From contig JANPWX010000342.1 in NCBI GenBank assembly GCA_024734555.1, positions 62,001 to 126,000 of the forward strand: a stretch of DNA of 64,000 nt, in the 5' to 3' direction. The notes beneath the pieces are model-generated. The model was not told the DNA's origin. It saw only the letters and a program-made list of their open reading frames with translations, and did not search any database. The translations under genes were made by a program, and so were the position numbers. Source of the stretch: Trochalopteron elliotii. Taxonomy: Eukaryota; Chordata; Aves; Passeriformes; Leiothrichidae. Positions 1 to 10,986 of the stretch are shown piece after piece. The number at the start of each line of letters is the position of its first letter. Position 1 is the stretch's first letter.

Positions 1-616
1 GCAGGAATCAGTGTTTAAGCAGAAAGACACTGACTGAATTTTCTGGAGCTCATAAGCAGGTGTGTCATTGGCAACTTAAAAGAGGGGCAGGACTCTGCCA
101 GGGAGGCTCAGGAGTTCTTGTGGAAGTTGTTTATTCCAGAATTCCAGCAAATAATCACTTTGGAGTGCTCAGAGTGCCCTGGGAGGGGCTTTTTGACAGG
201 AGAATAACAAGCTGTGCTACTCTAGAATAATCTTTAGTTCTCCCAGTGTCCCTGTGATCAAGAAGGAGGCTGCCCAGGGGGTTAATCACTGCTTTCATGG
301 GAAGTTTCCCCTGGAGAGATGGGAAAGGTGGGACAGAGACCTGCTGAGGTGAGGCTGCAGCAGCTCCCCAGCCTCCTAAATCTGCTTTAAATTAACCCTC
401 ATTTAGATCAGCTGGAATAAGACTTAATTTAGGATAATGATTATTAATGTATTAATAATGATTAACATTAAATCCTCCCTCCTTTGGAACATCGGTACAG
501 GATTTATATTCACAGAAGTTTATTTTTTCTTAAAAAGCTCTGGGAATACGCTGCTGGATGAGAGAGAATTAGTCAGGCTAAGAACATTAGGACTGCTGTC
601 CTAATATAAATAACTA
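1..616. other. Unique AT-leaning DNA, no gene seen
   Basis: No recognisable repeat, RNA gene or convincing exon is visible. Short open frames occur after acceptor-like sites (for example near 135 and 256), but none is followed by a good GT donor. The right edge turns into a short TA-rich tract that leads into the pentamer array. Confidence 0.5.
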
Positions 617-680
617 ATGTTATTTATATATATATATATTTATATATATAAAATTGATATAAGATATTTTATAAAAATAT
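617..680. repeat. TA-rich low-complexity tract
   Basis: Alternating TATATA and AAATATA runs directly precede the ATTCT array. They form a compound low-complexity block of about 175 bp with it. Confidence 0.8.
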
Positions 681-793
681 ATTCTATTCTATTCTATTCT
701 ATTCTATTCTATTCTATTCTATTCTATTCTATTCTATTCTATTCTATTCTATTCTATTCTATTCTATTCTATTCTATTCTATTCTATTCTATT
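681..793 (+). repeat. (ATTCT)n pentanucleotide microsatellite
   Basis: The unit ATTCT is repeated without interruption for about 113 bp, roughly 22 copies. The open frame across it is an artefact of the period-5 sequence. Lack of interruptions suggests recent slippage and probable length polymorphism. A CR1 fragment starts about 50 bp downstream. Confidence 0.97.
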
Positions 794-842
794 AATGTCC
801 TAATATAATAAACTGCTGCTGTCCCAGGGGTTCCTCAAATGG

Positions 843-1124
843 GAATCACATAATCATGGAATGCTCTGGAAGGGACATTAAGGATCATCTCCTTCATCCC
901 CCTGCCATGGGCAGGGACACTTTCCACTGTCCCAGGTTGCTCCAAGTCATGTCAAACCTGGCCTTGGACACTGCCAGGGATCCAGGGGCAGCCACAGCTT
1001 CTCTGGGCACCCTGTGCCAACCCTCCAGTGAGGAATTCCTTCCCAAAATCCCACCCATCCCTGCCCTCTGTCAGTTTGAAGCCAATCCCTCTTGTCCTGG
1101 CACTACAAGCTCTTGTAAATGGTG
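843..1124 (-). mobile_element. CR1 LINE 3' fragment
   Basis: Read on the minus strand this is the 3' end of an avian CR1 element. It carries the CCTTGGACACTG, CCATGGGCAGGGACAC and CATGGAATGCTC blocks in reverse complement. The 3' terminus is near 843, at AATCACATAATCATGG. The 5' truncation lies near 1124, after the TTGTCCTGGCACTACAAG block, which corresponds to the 3' part of the CR1 reverse transcriptase frame and the UTR. The 118-residue open frame over this region is CR1-derived and not a gene. Confidence 0.93.
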
Positions 1125-1868
1125 TTTCTATGTTTCAGAGGCAGGGATGAATATCTACCTTTGTGTACAGAAAAAAGGAAAAGCACTTCATGGGAAAACT
1201 ATTCCTGAATAGGAAAAGAAAAGCATAAAAAGTGTTTTCTTTCTGCCTTTTTTTTTAATGAAACTCTTCTATATTCTGGGTTATTGCCATTAACAGGGTG
1301 CTGAGCCAGTGGGCAGGACAAGGGATCTAGAAAAATGCAGAATGTGTGAGATAACACCAAGCTTTCCATAAGTTATTTCACCTCAAAATTCAAGAATATC
1401 TCCATCTCCCAGATCCTGGCTGGACTTTGCTTCTTGGATTTTGGCTGGCTCAGATGGGAGCCCAGAAACTTTGATGGATGTCAGAGCTGCTGTTGCATCT
1501 TCAGCACTGAAGATCAAGGGAACAGAGAAACCACAGCTTTGGAAGGATGCAGGAATGTGGGACAGTGAGCTAAATTAATATGAAATATGTTCACACCTTA
1601 ACTGCTGTTGCAGCAATTGCTCTGAGCAGGGCACAAACAGAAAAAAGCAGTTCCCAATTATTTGCCATGGCTGGGAATGCACATCATTACTGAAATGTGA
1701 GCCTTCACCTGTTACACTCCTGCTGAAGAATTTATCAACACTGACACTTCCCTATTTAGGTCAGTCCCAACAGCATCCCTTTGCCTTTCAGAGAAATCAT
1801 TTAATGATCAGTCTGGGAGCTCTGTTAAACACAAGCTGGGAGTTCATTGTCATCTGGCAAAACCCCAG
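1125..1868. other. Unique DNA; weak exon-like segment near 1510-1565
   Basis: No repeat family is evident. A good acceptor-like sequence (TGTTGCATCTTCAG) ends near 1509. It is followed by an open frame of about 19 codons and a weak GTGAGC donor near 1565. Phase would allow joining to the candidate exon at 1869, but the donor is poor and this is only a possibility. Confidence 0.3.
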
Positions 1869-2005
1869 CCTGCACATTTGGATTTGGCTGTGCTGGAGAA
1901 GAAGAATCATCCTTTCGTCCACCAGAGGAGCTCAAAACAGGACGAGTTGCCAATTTTCATATCCAGCCAGAAATGGAAGCAAAATTAAGCAGTATCGTGC
2001 ATGAG
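1869..2005 (+). CDS. Candidate internal coding exon, protein not recognised
   Basis: In frame 2 this stretch reads as protein-like sequence of about 45 residues. It has an acidic, charged start (AGEEESSFRPPEELKTG), then a hydrophobic and polar run (VANFHIQPEMEAKL) and ends SSIVHE. The proposed acceptor is AACCCCAG/CC, with a poor pyrimidine tract. The proposed donor is CATGAG/GTGGTT. The frame is closed by a TAA at 1826, so the exon must begin after that. A stronger acceptor at 1791 opens a different frame that looks less protein-like. With these borders the exon starts with two bases of a split codon and ends in phase 0, which fits the candidate exon at 4074. No family is recognised; a chance open frame is quite possible. 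Confidence 0.27.
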
Positions 2006-2649
2006 GTGGTTAAAAAAATCCACCTTTTTTTTTTTTTTAATGTGAATTGGAAGTCTAGACTGTTCATTTGAAATATTGCAGCTACCACATCAATAAGAGA
2101 TAAGAGAAATCTCAGTCCTTGCCTCCAAATTAATCAATTGCACATTGATCCAATAACAGAGAAAATAATTTTGTAGCCTTTTCCATCTTTTCCTTATCAC
2201 AAAATGATCGGTGTTTACACCAAATTCACGTGTTTCCTTATCTTACTTGCAGCTAAGAATGTTTTTTTTCTAAATGCTAAATACTTTCAGACTTTTAAAA
2301 ACTGGCAGAATGGATAAATGAACGTCTCTTTTTTTTCTCTCTGGAGGGAAACCTCAGCCCCGGAGCTCCTGTGTGGAGGCAGAGGATGGTTGTGGCACGG
2401 GGAGCAGGAAAAGTGTGGGGATGAACAGGACTGGAATGGAAATTGAACTGGAAAAGGAGGAAGGAAAGGTTTAAAGAATGTTCCAGGACCATGCTGGTGG
2501 CTCCAGCAATGCAGGTGCTGCTCACAGGATGGAGGCAGAGCTCAGAGCCAGCCTCATAACTGATTTTCATTATGAATGTTTTGGGATGAGTTTAAATTAG
2601 TGAAATCCCCTTTGGAAAGAGAAATGGGCCAAAACCTGTAGTGTCCACA

Positions 2650-2954
2650 TATAGCCCTGGGTCGTGCCTGAGATGTTTTGGTTTTCTGGAATTCTTTTCA
2701 CAAGGAATTTTCTGTAAACAAGAGAGATGTTTTTGTAGCTGTAACTTTGCTTTTCATTCTTTTTCCTAGGAGGGACTTCTCCTTAATGTCCCTCTGGTCT
2801 GACCAGTATGATTGAAGAGGTTTTGCCTTTGTGTCACCAATCAAATTGGTCTGTGTAAAATAGTATAAAAAGAAGACACATCCCAAAAATCAAGGAGTCA
2901 TTTTCAGCCTCCTGAAGTTCAGAGTCTGTGTCATTGTGGTGTGAAACAGAATCA
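2650..2954 (+). mobile_element. Solo LTR, ~305-bp family, copy 1 (plus)
   Basis: This is one of six copies in the window of the same ~305-bp LTR. It begins TATAGCCCTGG (other copies TGTAGCCC) and ends AACAGAATCA. It contains an inverted CCAAT pair (CCAATCAAATTGG near 2837-2850) and a TATA box (AGTATAAAAAG) shortly after. The flanks TCCACA (2644-2649) and TCCACT (2955-2960) are a near-identical 6-bp target duplication. No gag, pol or env sequence lies next to it, so it is a solo LTR of an endogenous retrovirus. The internal genes are absent. Confidence 0.88.
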
Positions 2955-3580
2955 TCCACTGGGTAACCCAAGGGGTTTAAAGGACTTTTAAAACTCTGCT
3001 GTCCCAGTGATTGTCCTTCTTCTCTTCTCCCCCTCAGCCCTCCCTGGTGGCTTCTCTGTGTCCCTCTGGTCACTCTGTTCTTTGGGCCTTTTGGACCTGC
3101 TCTTTCTTCCTTTCCAGAGCCTCTGGTTTCAGTCTGGGGAGTTTAAATTTGGAGACCTGGGCTCCCAGTATTGGTCCATGTGAATCTTGGAGTGAATTTT
3201 CTCTCCAACAGCTCCTGTTGCCCTCAGTGCTGTTAATTCTCACCACAGCTCACCTCAGGGTGGCCCCAGATGAGTGGAAATTGATTTTGGGTGCCCACAG
3301 GAAGGAGCAGCACTAAACCTGAAATCTGAAATACCACCAGAAGCTTCCAAAGCACTGAACCCAGCTGAAGAGCTGTTGAGATGAGGTGCTGGCACAGAGC
3401 ATCTGCTTTGAGCTCCAGCCCATGCAGGGCTTGGTTCCCTCTCTGCCTTGACATGAAGAAAGCACCAAATTCCTGTCAGATCATTTCAGGTACTCAGCAA
3501 GAGTAAACATCTGGTCCTAGCTGGTCAGAAATTAATTTTAATATCTGATTTTTATGGTTTTTTTAATGATATTGTAACTT
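2955..3580. other. Spacer between two inverted LTR copies
   Basis: About 630 bp of non-repetitive sequence with several pyrimidine tracts ending in CAG (near 3020-3240). These resemble splice acceptors, but there are no convincing exons behind them. One possible donor (CATTTCAG/GTACTC) lies near 3489. Confidence 0.4.
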
Positions 3581-3885
3581 TGATGCTGTTTTATACCACG
3601 ACGACACAGACTCTGATTTCAGAAGGCTGAAAACGATTCCTTTATTTTTGGGATGTGTCTCCCTTTTATACTATTCTACACAGACCAATTTGATTGGTGA
3701 CACAAAGACAAACCTCTTCAATCACATTGGTCAGAGCAGAGGGACATCAAGAAGAAGTCCCTCCTAGGAAAAGGAATGAATAACATAGGTAGAGTTTACA
3801 AAAACATTTCTCCTGTTTACAGAAAATTCCCTGGGAAAGGAATTTCAGAAAACCAAAACACCTCAGGCACGAAACCAGGGCTACA
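3581..3885 (-). mobile_element. Solo LTR, copy 2 (minus), inverted relative to copy 1
   Basis: Reverse complement of the same LTR. The plus strand starts TGATGCTGTTTTATACC and ends CCAGGGCTACA. TATA and paired CCAAT boxes are present in reverse. The hexamer CTTTGA occurs at the left border (3578-3583) and directly after the right border (3886-3891). This would be a 6-bp target duplication if the element end is placed three bases further in than in the other copies. Confidence 0.9.
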
Positions 3886-4560
3886 CTTTGACTGCCCTCA
3901 TGATCTGTAAAGGAATACAGGGGGCTTTTTAATACCTGGCAAATCTCTCAGCCTTGGTGATATCCTTGTGGTGAGGATTTCAGGTGCCTAATTCAGTCTT
4001 GGATGGAAGAAATCCTCTTCCCTGCTTTGTACCCTTCCAATTCCTCACACTGTTCCTGAATTTTTTACATCAGGAGACTGGAGAACAGGATTCCACCATC
4101 CTTTTGCTGGTGTAAGTCTGAGGGGTTTTTTATTTATTTCTTATTTCCCTTGTGTCCAAGGCAAACAGTGCTGCTTTAGAAAGTTTTCCATGTCAATAAT
4201 GATTCTTACTGCCACTTTCCAAAAGCCAGCACTCTGATGGGATGCTCCTGAGAATGAGGTTTCAGGAGGGAATTTATTTAATGTATTCTAATATTTTCTG
4301 TATGTTTTTTTCATTCTACTTAAATATCCTAAAGTTTCAGCTGCTTTTCCAGCACAAGGGTCTGCTCTCAGCTGCTGGAAATGATTCCCATAATTTTCCT
4401 GCTTTGCTACAATTCACACTGAAGCTCATAAGGGATGGTTCAGACTCTCCACCCCTGTATCCATCACTTTGTATTTCTTAGCACTCAGTTCCTTTTTCCC
4501 CTCTTCTTGAATATTCATTTAGGCTGGATTTTCTGAGGAAAGCAGATAAATATAAATATA
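3886..4560. other. Unique DNA containing one candidate micro-exon
   Basis: Nothing recognisable apart from the candidate micro-exon at 4074-4111. The open frame at 4242-4481 has ordinary AT-rich random composition. Confidence 0.4.
4074..4111 (+). CDS. Candidate 38-nt internal exon
   Basis: A good acceptor (TGAATTTTTTACATCAG) and a strong donor (GGT/GTAAGT) bracket 38 nt. Read in phase 0 it encodes ETGEQDSTILLL plus two bases. All three frames are open, so frame alone gives no support. It is kept because its start phase matches the exon ending at 2005 and its end phase matches the micro-exon at 6965. The short length makes a chance pair of splice-like sites likely. Confidence 0.18.
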
Positions 4561-4576
4561 TATTTATATTTATCTA

Positions 4577-4708
4577 AATATAATATAATATAATATAATA
4601 TAATATAATATAATATAATATAATATAATATAATATAATATAATAATATTACAGTATAATATATATAACATAGCATAGCATAGCATAGCATAGCATAGCA
4701 TAGCATAA
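4577..4708. repeat. Compound pentamer array (ATAAT)n then (ATAGC)n
   Basis: Repeats of ATAAT run from about 4577 to 4643. They are followed by about 25 bp of irregular TA-rich sequence, then about eight copies of ATAGC (4668-4706) before returning to ATAAT. Both arrays have period 5 and differ by a two-base change in the unit, so the second probably grew from a mutated copy of the first. The 119-residue minus-strand frame over this region is repeat translation. Confidence 0.95.
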
Positions 4709-5192
4709 TATAATATATATTGGGAATGCAGACTTGACAGCATTTGCATTTTGGTGATGGTGTCTCATTTTCATGTTGGATGGGGCTCCCTTGCAGTGTT
4801 TTCCTGCATTTCTCCCACTGCTTCTCCCAAATATTCACTTGAAGTAGTTTAAACTGGCTGGAAGGATATTTCAAATTTATTTTTTAAACGTTTCTGCCAG
4901 CAGAGTGTAATTTGTGAGGGGCAGACAATTTTCTAAATCGAAGTGGAATTCCTTTGCAGGTACAGATTATATTTCCTGTGATACCTGGAGAGCACATGGA
5001 GTTATATTTTATTACAGCTGAGCACCAAAGGGAAGTAGAAATGTTTGAATTATATGTAAATAGGGTGTATTTTATGCCAAGCTTCGTAAAAGAAGATTTC
5101 AAGCTTTGATTTCTGGGCTTATTACAATACCTTTAATTTATAGATATTTTTAGCTGTTCTGCATTTAGATTTTTGAAAATTATATTTTGAAG

Positions 5193-5310
5193 CATGGTTG
5201 GACTTGATGAAGGGACCTTAAAGCTCTTGTTCCACCTCATACCATGGGCAGGGACATTTTCCACTATCCCAAGTTGCTCCAAGCCCCATCCCAACCTGGC
5301 CTTGGACACC
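5193..5310 (-). mobile_element. CR1 LINE short 3' fragment
   Basis: The CR1 3' terminus near 5193 reads CATGGTTGGACTTGATGA. The fragment runs through ACCATGGGCAGGGACA to CCTTGGACACC and breaks off in a T-rich run and AT-rich DNA. Only about 120 bp of the element remains. Confidence 0.88.
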
Positions 5311-5312
5311 TT

Positions 5313-6964
5313 TTTTTTTCATATGTGTATAAAAAAAATAAATACAGAATATTTATATATAAAGCTCTCTGGCTTGTTAGTGCTGTGCTTTCCCTCCCTC
5401 CAGCCCCACGAGTTCCTTGTGCCTCCTCAAAAGTTTAAAAAAAATGTTTCCTCAGGAAACTTTGCTGAAGTGTTTTATTAAAATCGTGCTCCTCCTGACA
5501 CATTGATGAAGTTCTTCTCTAGTGGAAGCTCCAATGATTTTAATTTCATCAGGAAAACACATGAAAATCAAGCAAGAGGAAAACCATCAAACCCTAATAA
5601 ATCTTTTAAAACAAATTAAAGTGATGGCTGAGCTGACACATTCAATTTTCAATAAAAAAGGATTTTCAGCGAGCCACAGGCATTACTCAAAGACTTAAAT
5701 CTGCAAAACCAGGATTCTGCTTGTTTGTTTGCACTTTTTGAGTGCATTAAATCAACTGGGTGGCTGATCTGTGAAACACTGCCCACACTGTGTTCCCAAT
5801 GCTGGAAGTTGCTTATAAATAACAGAGAAAGACAGGGAAAAAAAATGACTTTTCGATGAACTTTCTGTGCACAAATGCTGTGAAGTTTCACGTTGGGGTC
5901 ATCTGCCAGTCAGATAATTTAGGATAAGGTGTGGGATTTGTGTAGTCACACTTAAAGGATTTGTTCCTGCATATTTCTACTGAGTAGTGTTGGGTGTATC
6001 CTAAGTGTCTTTGCTTTGTTGCCTACTCAGTTGAACATATAAACACTAGGAAAAAAAAATCCCAATCCTAACTGGAAAATTTCCTTCCTCCAAGTGTCCT
6101 GTTTAAGGATAATGCACTGCAGGAACAATATTCATCATTAAATGACAAAGCAGGGTATTGGTGCAGGTGTTTCAGTGTGCAGACAGCTGTGCTGTGGGAA
6201 AGAAATCCTTCTGGGGTTCTCTGTGAGCCTGAAGGGAAATGTATGGATTGAAAGGCAAATGTGTGGATGAAAGTGATGATTTAGGGCCAGGATTGTTGGT
6301 TCATGTGTCTGGCCCTGCCTGGAGCACAAAGATCATCCTCATTTCTCCCCTCCCTCATTCCCCAGCCTCAGGGCTCATCCCCAGTCAGGCTAACAGAGGT
6401 AAACACCACATCCATCCTGTTTCCACATTTTTTCCTTCATTTCTCTTGTCCTGTGTCACCTTTTTCATGTGGTGAGCAAGGGGCTGATCCCCAATGACTG
6501 AATAAACTCCAGAAAACAATTCCTTGTTTTCTAACAGCAGCCACAGTTACTCTGACTTTACTCACAGCCTTAGCTTGATGTGCCTCTGATTAATTAGGCA
6601 GCATTTTTTCAAGCATGAAGCAGTTTTAAAATACCCTTTCAGGCCTAACAAGTTGTGCAGGCTGGATGCCACAGTTTTTACAGTTGAGTTTATTCAGCTT
6701 TTGATGATTTGGTGCATCCTGCCCCAGAGCCCACCTTTGGGTCTCTCCCTCGTTGCCTTCAAAGCTTGGGCTGCTCTTTTTATAATGAAATAATTAATAC
6801 TGGTGACAGAAAAACACGGGGTGTGAATGCAGCAGGAAGAGGGTTGTGGCCTCTAATTAAAACGAGTCCGGGAGTACAAAAGAAATTCCTCTTTTGTAAT
6901 TATCATCTGTATTATACTTTTAATGAGTGGAACATCAGGAGGTGGGATGTTATTGATTGCTTCC
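5313..6964. other. Unique DNA, no gene seen
   Basis: No repeat family or convincing exon. Open frames here (for example 6239-6497, 6709-7005) lack a sensible start context and have no recognisable domains. The 3' part of the last frame overlaps the candidate micro-exon at 6965. Confidence 0.4.
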
Positions 6965-6999
6965 AGAGCTGCACTCCTCGAGGCACTTCAGCTGTTTCC
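6965..6999 (+). CDS. Candidate 35-nt internal exon
   Basis: The acceptor TTATTGATTGCTTCCAG and donor TTCCAG/GTAAAC are both good and lie only 35 nt apart. In the frame required by the neighbouring candidates it encodes AALLEALQLFP, helix-like and hydrophobic, with one split base at each end. All three frames are open. It is reported for its splice sites and its phase fit to the exons at 4074 and 10007; chance is a real alternative. Confidence 0.2.
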
Positions 7000-8626
7000 A
7001 GGTAAACTTTATTCAGCTTCTGCTGTGTAGGACATAAATCTTTATTGGGGATGGTGTGTCAGTAGTAGCATCATAAAACTGACTGCTGAATATTCCTGGT
7101 AATTTGTGGTGCTCTGCAAAGGTCAGCCCTGGGCTGTGGGAGAGGGGGAGCAGCTCCCAGCACGGGCACCAATTTATTTGGGAATTTCTGCCTGGTTAAA
7201 TGGCTGTCAGGCGTGACAGCTGCATTTATAGCAGGAGTTAATGCTCCAGGATCTGGCAGGACTCTCTGGCTGTCCTGACCTCATCTTTAATTCAGTCCCA
7301 CATTTCCATTTTGGTGGGCACGGGACGGATGTATCACACGGATGGATTGATTCTTGTTTTTCCTGTTAATGGCTTGTATCCTCCTGGTGCTGATTTTGTT
7401 GTTGATGCCCATCCTATTCAGCAGTCCTGAAATGGAGGCATTCATTTAAAGCCCTCCCAACACAGGGCAATATAAACTTCCTCAAGAATTACTGGGGATA
7501 TATAAAGGTTTAGGCAAATGTTCAATCTCTGCATGTCCAAAGTCCACCCCAGAATTTAAAGGGAGAAAAAAACACCCCCAATTAACATCAGTTCCCCAAA
7601 ACAGACTTTTTATTTTAACACACAGCATTACTGCTCTGAGATTTGTTGGCATTTAAGGTTATTATAAGAGTACACCAGTTCCTTTCTGAATGTGCTGATT
7701 GTCTATTAGAAATCCTCCTTCTTCCAGGCTAAGACAATTTGTTATATTTATCAGAAATTCTGTACAGATTCTCATTTGCTGCTGGTACAGAGCTCTTCCT
7801 TTCTTTAAAACTTTGTCAGCAAGAAGATATTTTCTGGCAATAATTTAATTGGGAGGGAAAAAAAGGTTCTTTCTTCTCTTTTTTAGTCCAACAAAAAGGC
7901 TGCCCATGATTTTGTTTTGTGAACCATGGCACAGCCACGGACTCAATTCCATTTATCCCATCTCCAAAGGCACTGCTACTTTGAGTTCCATTTCAGAACT
8001 CCCTGTTCCACCCTCCCCACTCATTATTTTGTTGTTGGAGTTAAATTGGTGTTTGATGGTTCACTGTTTTAAAATCAGCAGCAAACCTCGAGCTGGAAGA
8101 GCATCCCTTCCCAAACTGATCCTGCACTTGAAAGTGCTGAGAGCTGAGTTGTCTCTCGTTGCTTTTAATTATCTCCAATCCTGTTGAATGCAGAGCTCAC
8201 ATTTCAGTGTCTGTGTTGTGGAAATTGTCTGTGTTTTATTTACGCAGCTGCAGGTGAGGTGAGAATAAAAAGAACTTAAAGATAAGCTGAGCATTAACAG
8301 CTTGAAACAAGTTGAGTGCTAATTGTGTTACTAATGCTACCTTCATCTTCTTGACAGAAAATTTTTAAAGCCCACACTTGTAGATCTGTTGTGCAGATTT
8401 TCAGAGCCACAGCAAAGTTCTAGACAGATCAATTTCTTTGCATAAAAATAATATGGAGAGGCCACTTCATGTACAACTGATAAACTGCCAGTTGATTTAG
8501 GTTCAGTCTAATTACTGCTTTTTAAAGACTTTTAAAATACTTTTTAAAATTTAGTTTGGAGCTTATAAGAGAATTTCCTCTGGCTGTAAAGGGAGTTTTG
8601 ATAGATCCTGGGGAAAAAAGAAAACG
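7000..8626. other. Unique DNA, no gene seen
   Basis: Ordinary single-copy looking sequence without repeats, RNA genes or supported exons. The 112-residue frame at 7849-8187 shows no motif. Confidence 0.4.
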
Positions 8627-8660
8627 TGTATATATATATGTGTATATATATCTATATATG
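8627..8660. repeat. (TA)n-rich microsatellite
   Basis: A short imperfect run of TATATA with TG and TC interruptions. Confidence 0.8.
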
Positions 8661-8917
8661 AGAAATAAGATGGAAAAAATATCAAAGCACTGCTTTGGAG
8701 CACTGCTGGATAAGCTGGCACCAGGAAGGGCTGCTGGAGAAGTTACTCTGATGGATTTTTATTGTGTGATGTTGGCTGGGGTTGTAGCAAGCAATGGGAA
8801 GGGAAGGAACAAATATCGGGAGCGCTGGAGCCACGGCAGGTGTCAGTGACACAATCCCAGAGAATCCAAACTCCTGAGGTATTCCTGCCTGGAAAACAGG
8901 CACAGGGCAGCTGGGTG

Positions 8918-9500
8918 TGATGCCTTTTGGGGCTACCTAAAAACAGAGGCCTGACAGAGTTAAGGGAATAAAAAGCAGTTCTGTTTACTGAAGGGCCTCC
9001 ATGTACATTTAGGGCAGGCAAAGCCCCCCAGGGCCTACACCCAAAATGGACCCCGGCTCAGGGGTTTGCACACTTTGATCACTTTGGGCCATTTGCACAT
9101 TGGGGGTTCATCTCCCAATTACAGCTTCAGCTAATGAAGTCATTTACCCCAAGTTCTCCCCCCCAACCCACTTTTGTTTCCATCTCTGGGGCCTGAGGCA
9201 GTGAGGTGTCCTTGGTCCCCAGGCCTGGAGAGGAATTGTTGTGTCTGCCCAAAATGGGGCAGCAGCAGCTGACACTGTGTGTGGAGTTTGGAGTCACACA
9301 CTAAAGAACTGCAGGAGTACAAATGTATGGAAAACAGAAAAGCTCAAATCCTAAGGCATCAGGTGCCAAGGGGAGTGCCATGAAATTGGGCAGCTTGGCT
9401 TTAATCCAAAGTCTCAGCCTGGCTCTGCCCAAAAGAATAAGACAAAGCCACAGGAGGGGACAGCAGAGAAACCTTTGGGAATAAAAAAAACCCCAACCTG
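8918..9500 (-). mobile_element. LTR-like block, probable solo LTR of a second family
   Basis: The minus strand reads like the R-U5 end of an endogenous retroviral LTR: a CTTTTTATTCCC segment, then TGTTTTTAGGTAGCCCC and a terminal AAAAGGCATCA at 8918. The plus strand therefore starts TGATGCCTTTTGGGG. The block is richer in G and C than its surroundings. The other boundary is not clear and no target duplication could be matched, so the right end is approximate. No retroviral coding sequence is present. Confidence 0.42.
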
Positions 9501-10006
9501 GACCACAGGGCACTCACCTCCTGCTCACCAGAGGGATTTTGCCATGAATTATGGTTTTGTCATGCCAAAATGATGAGTTTCGACTTCCATGCTAATTCTG
9601 GAATCATTATTTAATGGTATTTTTAACCTTTGGCTGTGGCACACCAGTAAAGCTTGCAGGAGGTGGGGACATTTTTGGAAGTGCTGCTGTCACATCTTAA
9701 CTTGGTGACAATATATCTGCTACAGATGTGGCTCTGCTATTTTATTTATAGGCAATGCAAATAAATCCATTATGGGCTAAAGATAAATCAGGCAAGCTAG
9801 TCCAAACAGGTGTAAATCCCTCCAAAAAAGCAAAATGATTGATTATTTAGCATTAATCTTCTCTAAAACAAATTAGGAAGTTATTAATTTCCAAATCTGT
9901 ATTTATTCTGCAGTAAAATTTCTCTATTTCCATTCACAAAATGTTGCACTTGTTCCTAGAACTTCTGAACTAAGCTTCAATCTTAGCATTTAAATTCTCT
10001 TCCCAG
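9501..10006. other. Unique AT-rich DNA, no gene seen
   Basis: Single-copy looking sequence. The last 25 bases form the pyrimidine tract of the acceptor for the candidate exon that follows. Confidence 0.4.
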
Positions 10007-10175
10007 TGCTCAAGATGTTCTACATATTTGCAAATTTTGTATTACGGCACCATAAAATCAATGAAGTGCTTCAAGCATTTAAACTGTACAAAAAAGCAAC
10101 TGCAACTCATCACTTTGCCTCGAGTGTGATGGTTTTTCATGTCTCCAAAATGAATAGCAGCGGAGGGAATTCCAG
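10007..10175 (+). CDS. Candidate 169-nt internal coding exon, protein not recognised
   Basis: A strong acceptor (TAAATTCTCTTCCCAG) and an acceptable donor (TTCCAG/GTATTT) enclose 169 nt with one frame open throughout. The frame encodes about 55 residues: LKMFYIFANFVLRHHKIN, then EVLQAFKLYKKATATHHF, then ASSVMVFHVSKMNSSGGNS. It begins with two bases and ends with two bases of split codons, which fits the single split base of the exon at 14160. The composition is rich in F, I, K, N and H, as expected of AT-rich chance frames too. No domain is recognised. It could be a helical repeat or coiled region, but that is a guess. Confidence 0.3.
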
Positions 10176-10769
10176 GTATTTATTCTTAGTCTCAATTGGG
10201 CCTTTTTCATCTGTACAATGGGTTAGTTAATGGTATTTGAACTTTCATTCAGGGGAAGAATTTAGAGTTCTGCCTTGGTAAGGGTTTTTTTTCTATGCCC
10301 ACATGCTCCAGCTTGACACAGGCAAAAATAATAATATCAAACCGTTGCCTTTTTGAAGGGGCCATTATCTTTTTTATTAATCATCTGATGAGGGGAATGC
10401 ATTCATCTCACAGCAGCAATTTCTCATGCTCTGCTCCTGGTGAATGGAGCTTTTGTGAGGCAGCAATTTTACCTTGACCTGTAACACAGCTCTGAGCCTC
10501 TCTCTCTATGAGGAATTGTTCCAGTTCCTTCTCTCCAGTATTCTGCATTTTACTGAGTGCCAGGAGCTTCAGAATTCAAAGAGCTACATTTCCTTGCCTG
10601 TGTTCAAACCTAATTCCATTGCTATGAAAAAAAAATCAGTATTTATTTTCTGTGACATATTCCTCAACTTTTATGCATCTGGATTATCATTAGCAGAAGG
10701 CAAAAAGTAGTTTTACAACAGGTGCTGAGAAGTTTTACACCTTCCTGAGAGGTGCTGGGAGATGGTTGG

Positions 10770-10936
10770 AGATGTTTCCCAGAGGAGCTGTGGCTGTCCC
10801 TGGATCCCTGGAAGTGTCCAAGGCCAGGTTGGACAGTGGGGCTGGGAGCAGCCTGGGATAGGGGAAGGTGTCCCTGCCCATGGCAGCTGGATGAGTTTTA
10901 AAGTCCCTTCCAATCCACAGCATTCCATGATTTTAT
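10770..10936 (+). mobile_element. CR1 LINE 3' fragment
   Basis: Plus-strand CR1 3' end running from CCCAGAGGAGCTGTGG through TCCAAGGCCAGGTTGG and GTCCCTGCCCATGGCAG to the terminal CATTCCATGATTTTATGA. It lies 50 bp upstream of LTR copy 3. The overlapping minus-strand open frames are CR1 and LTR sequence, not genes. Confidence 0.93.
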
Positions 10937-10986
10937 GAGTGGCTGTGAAGATTTGAATTCCTCTTTCCCTGCCCCTGGGAGCTCTG

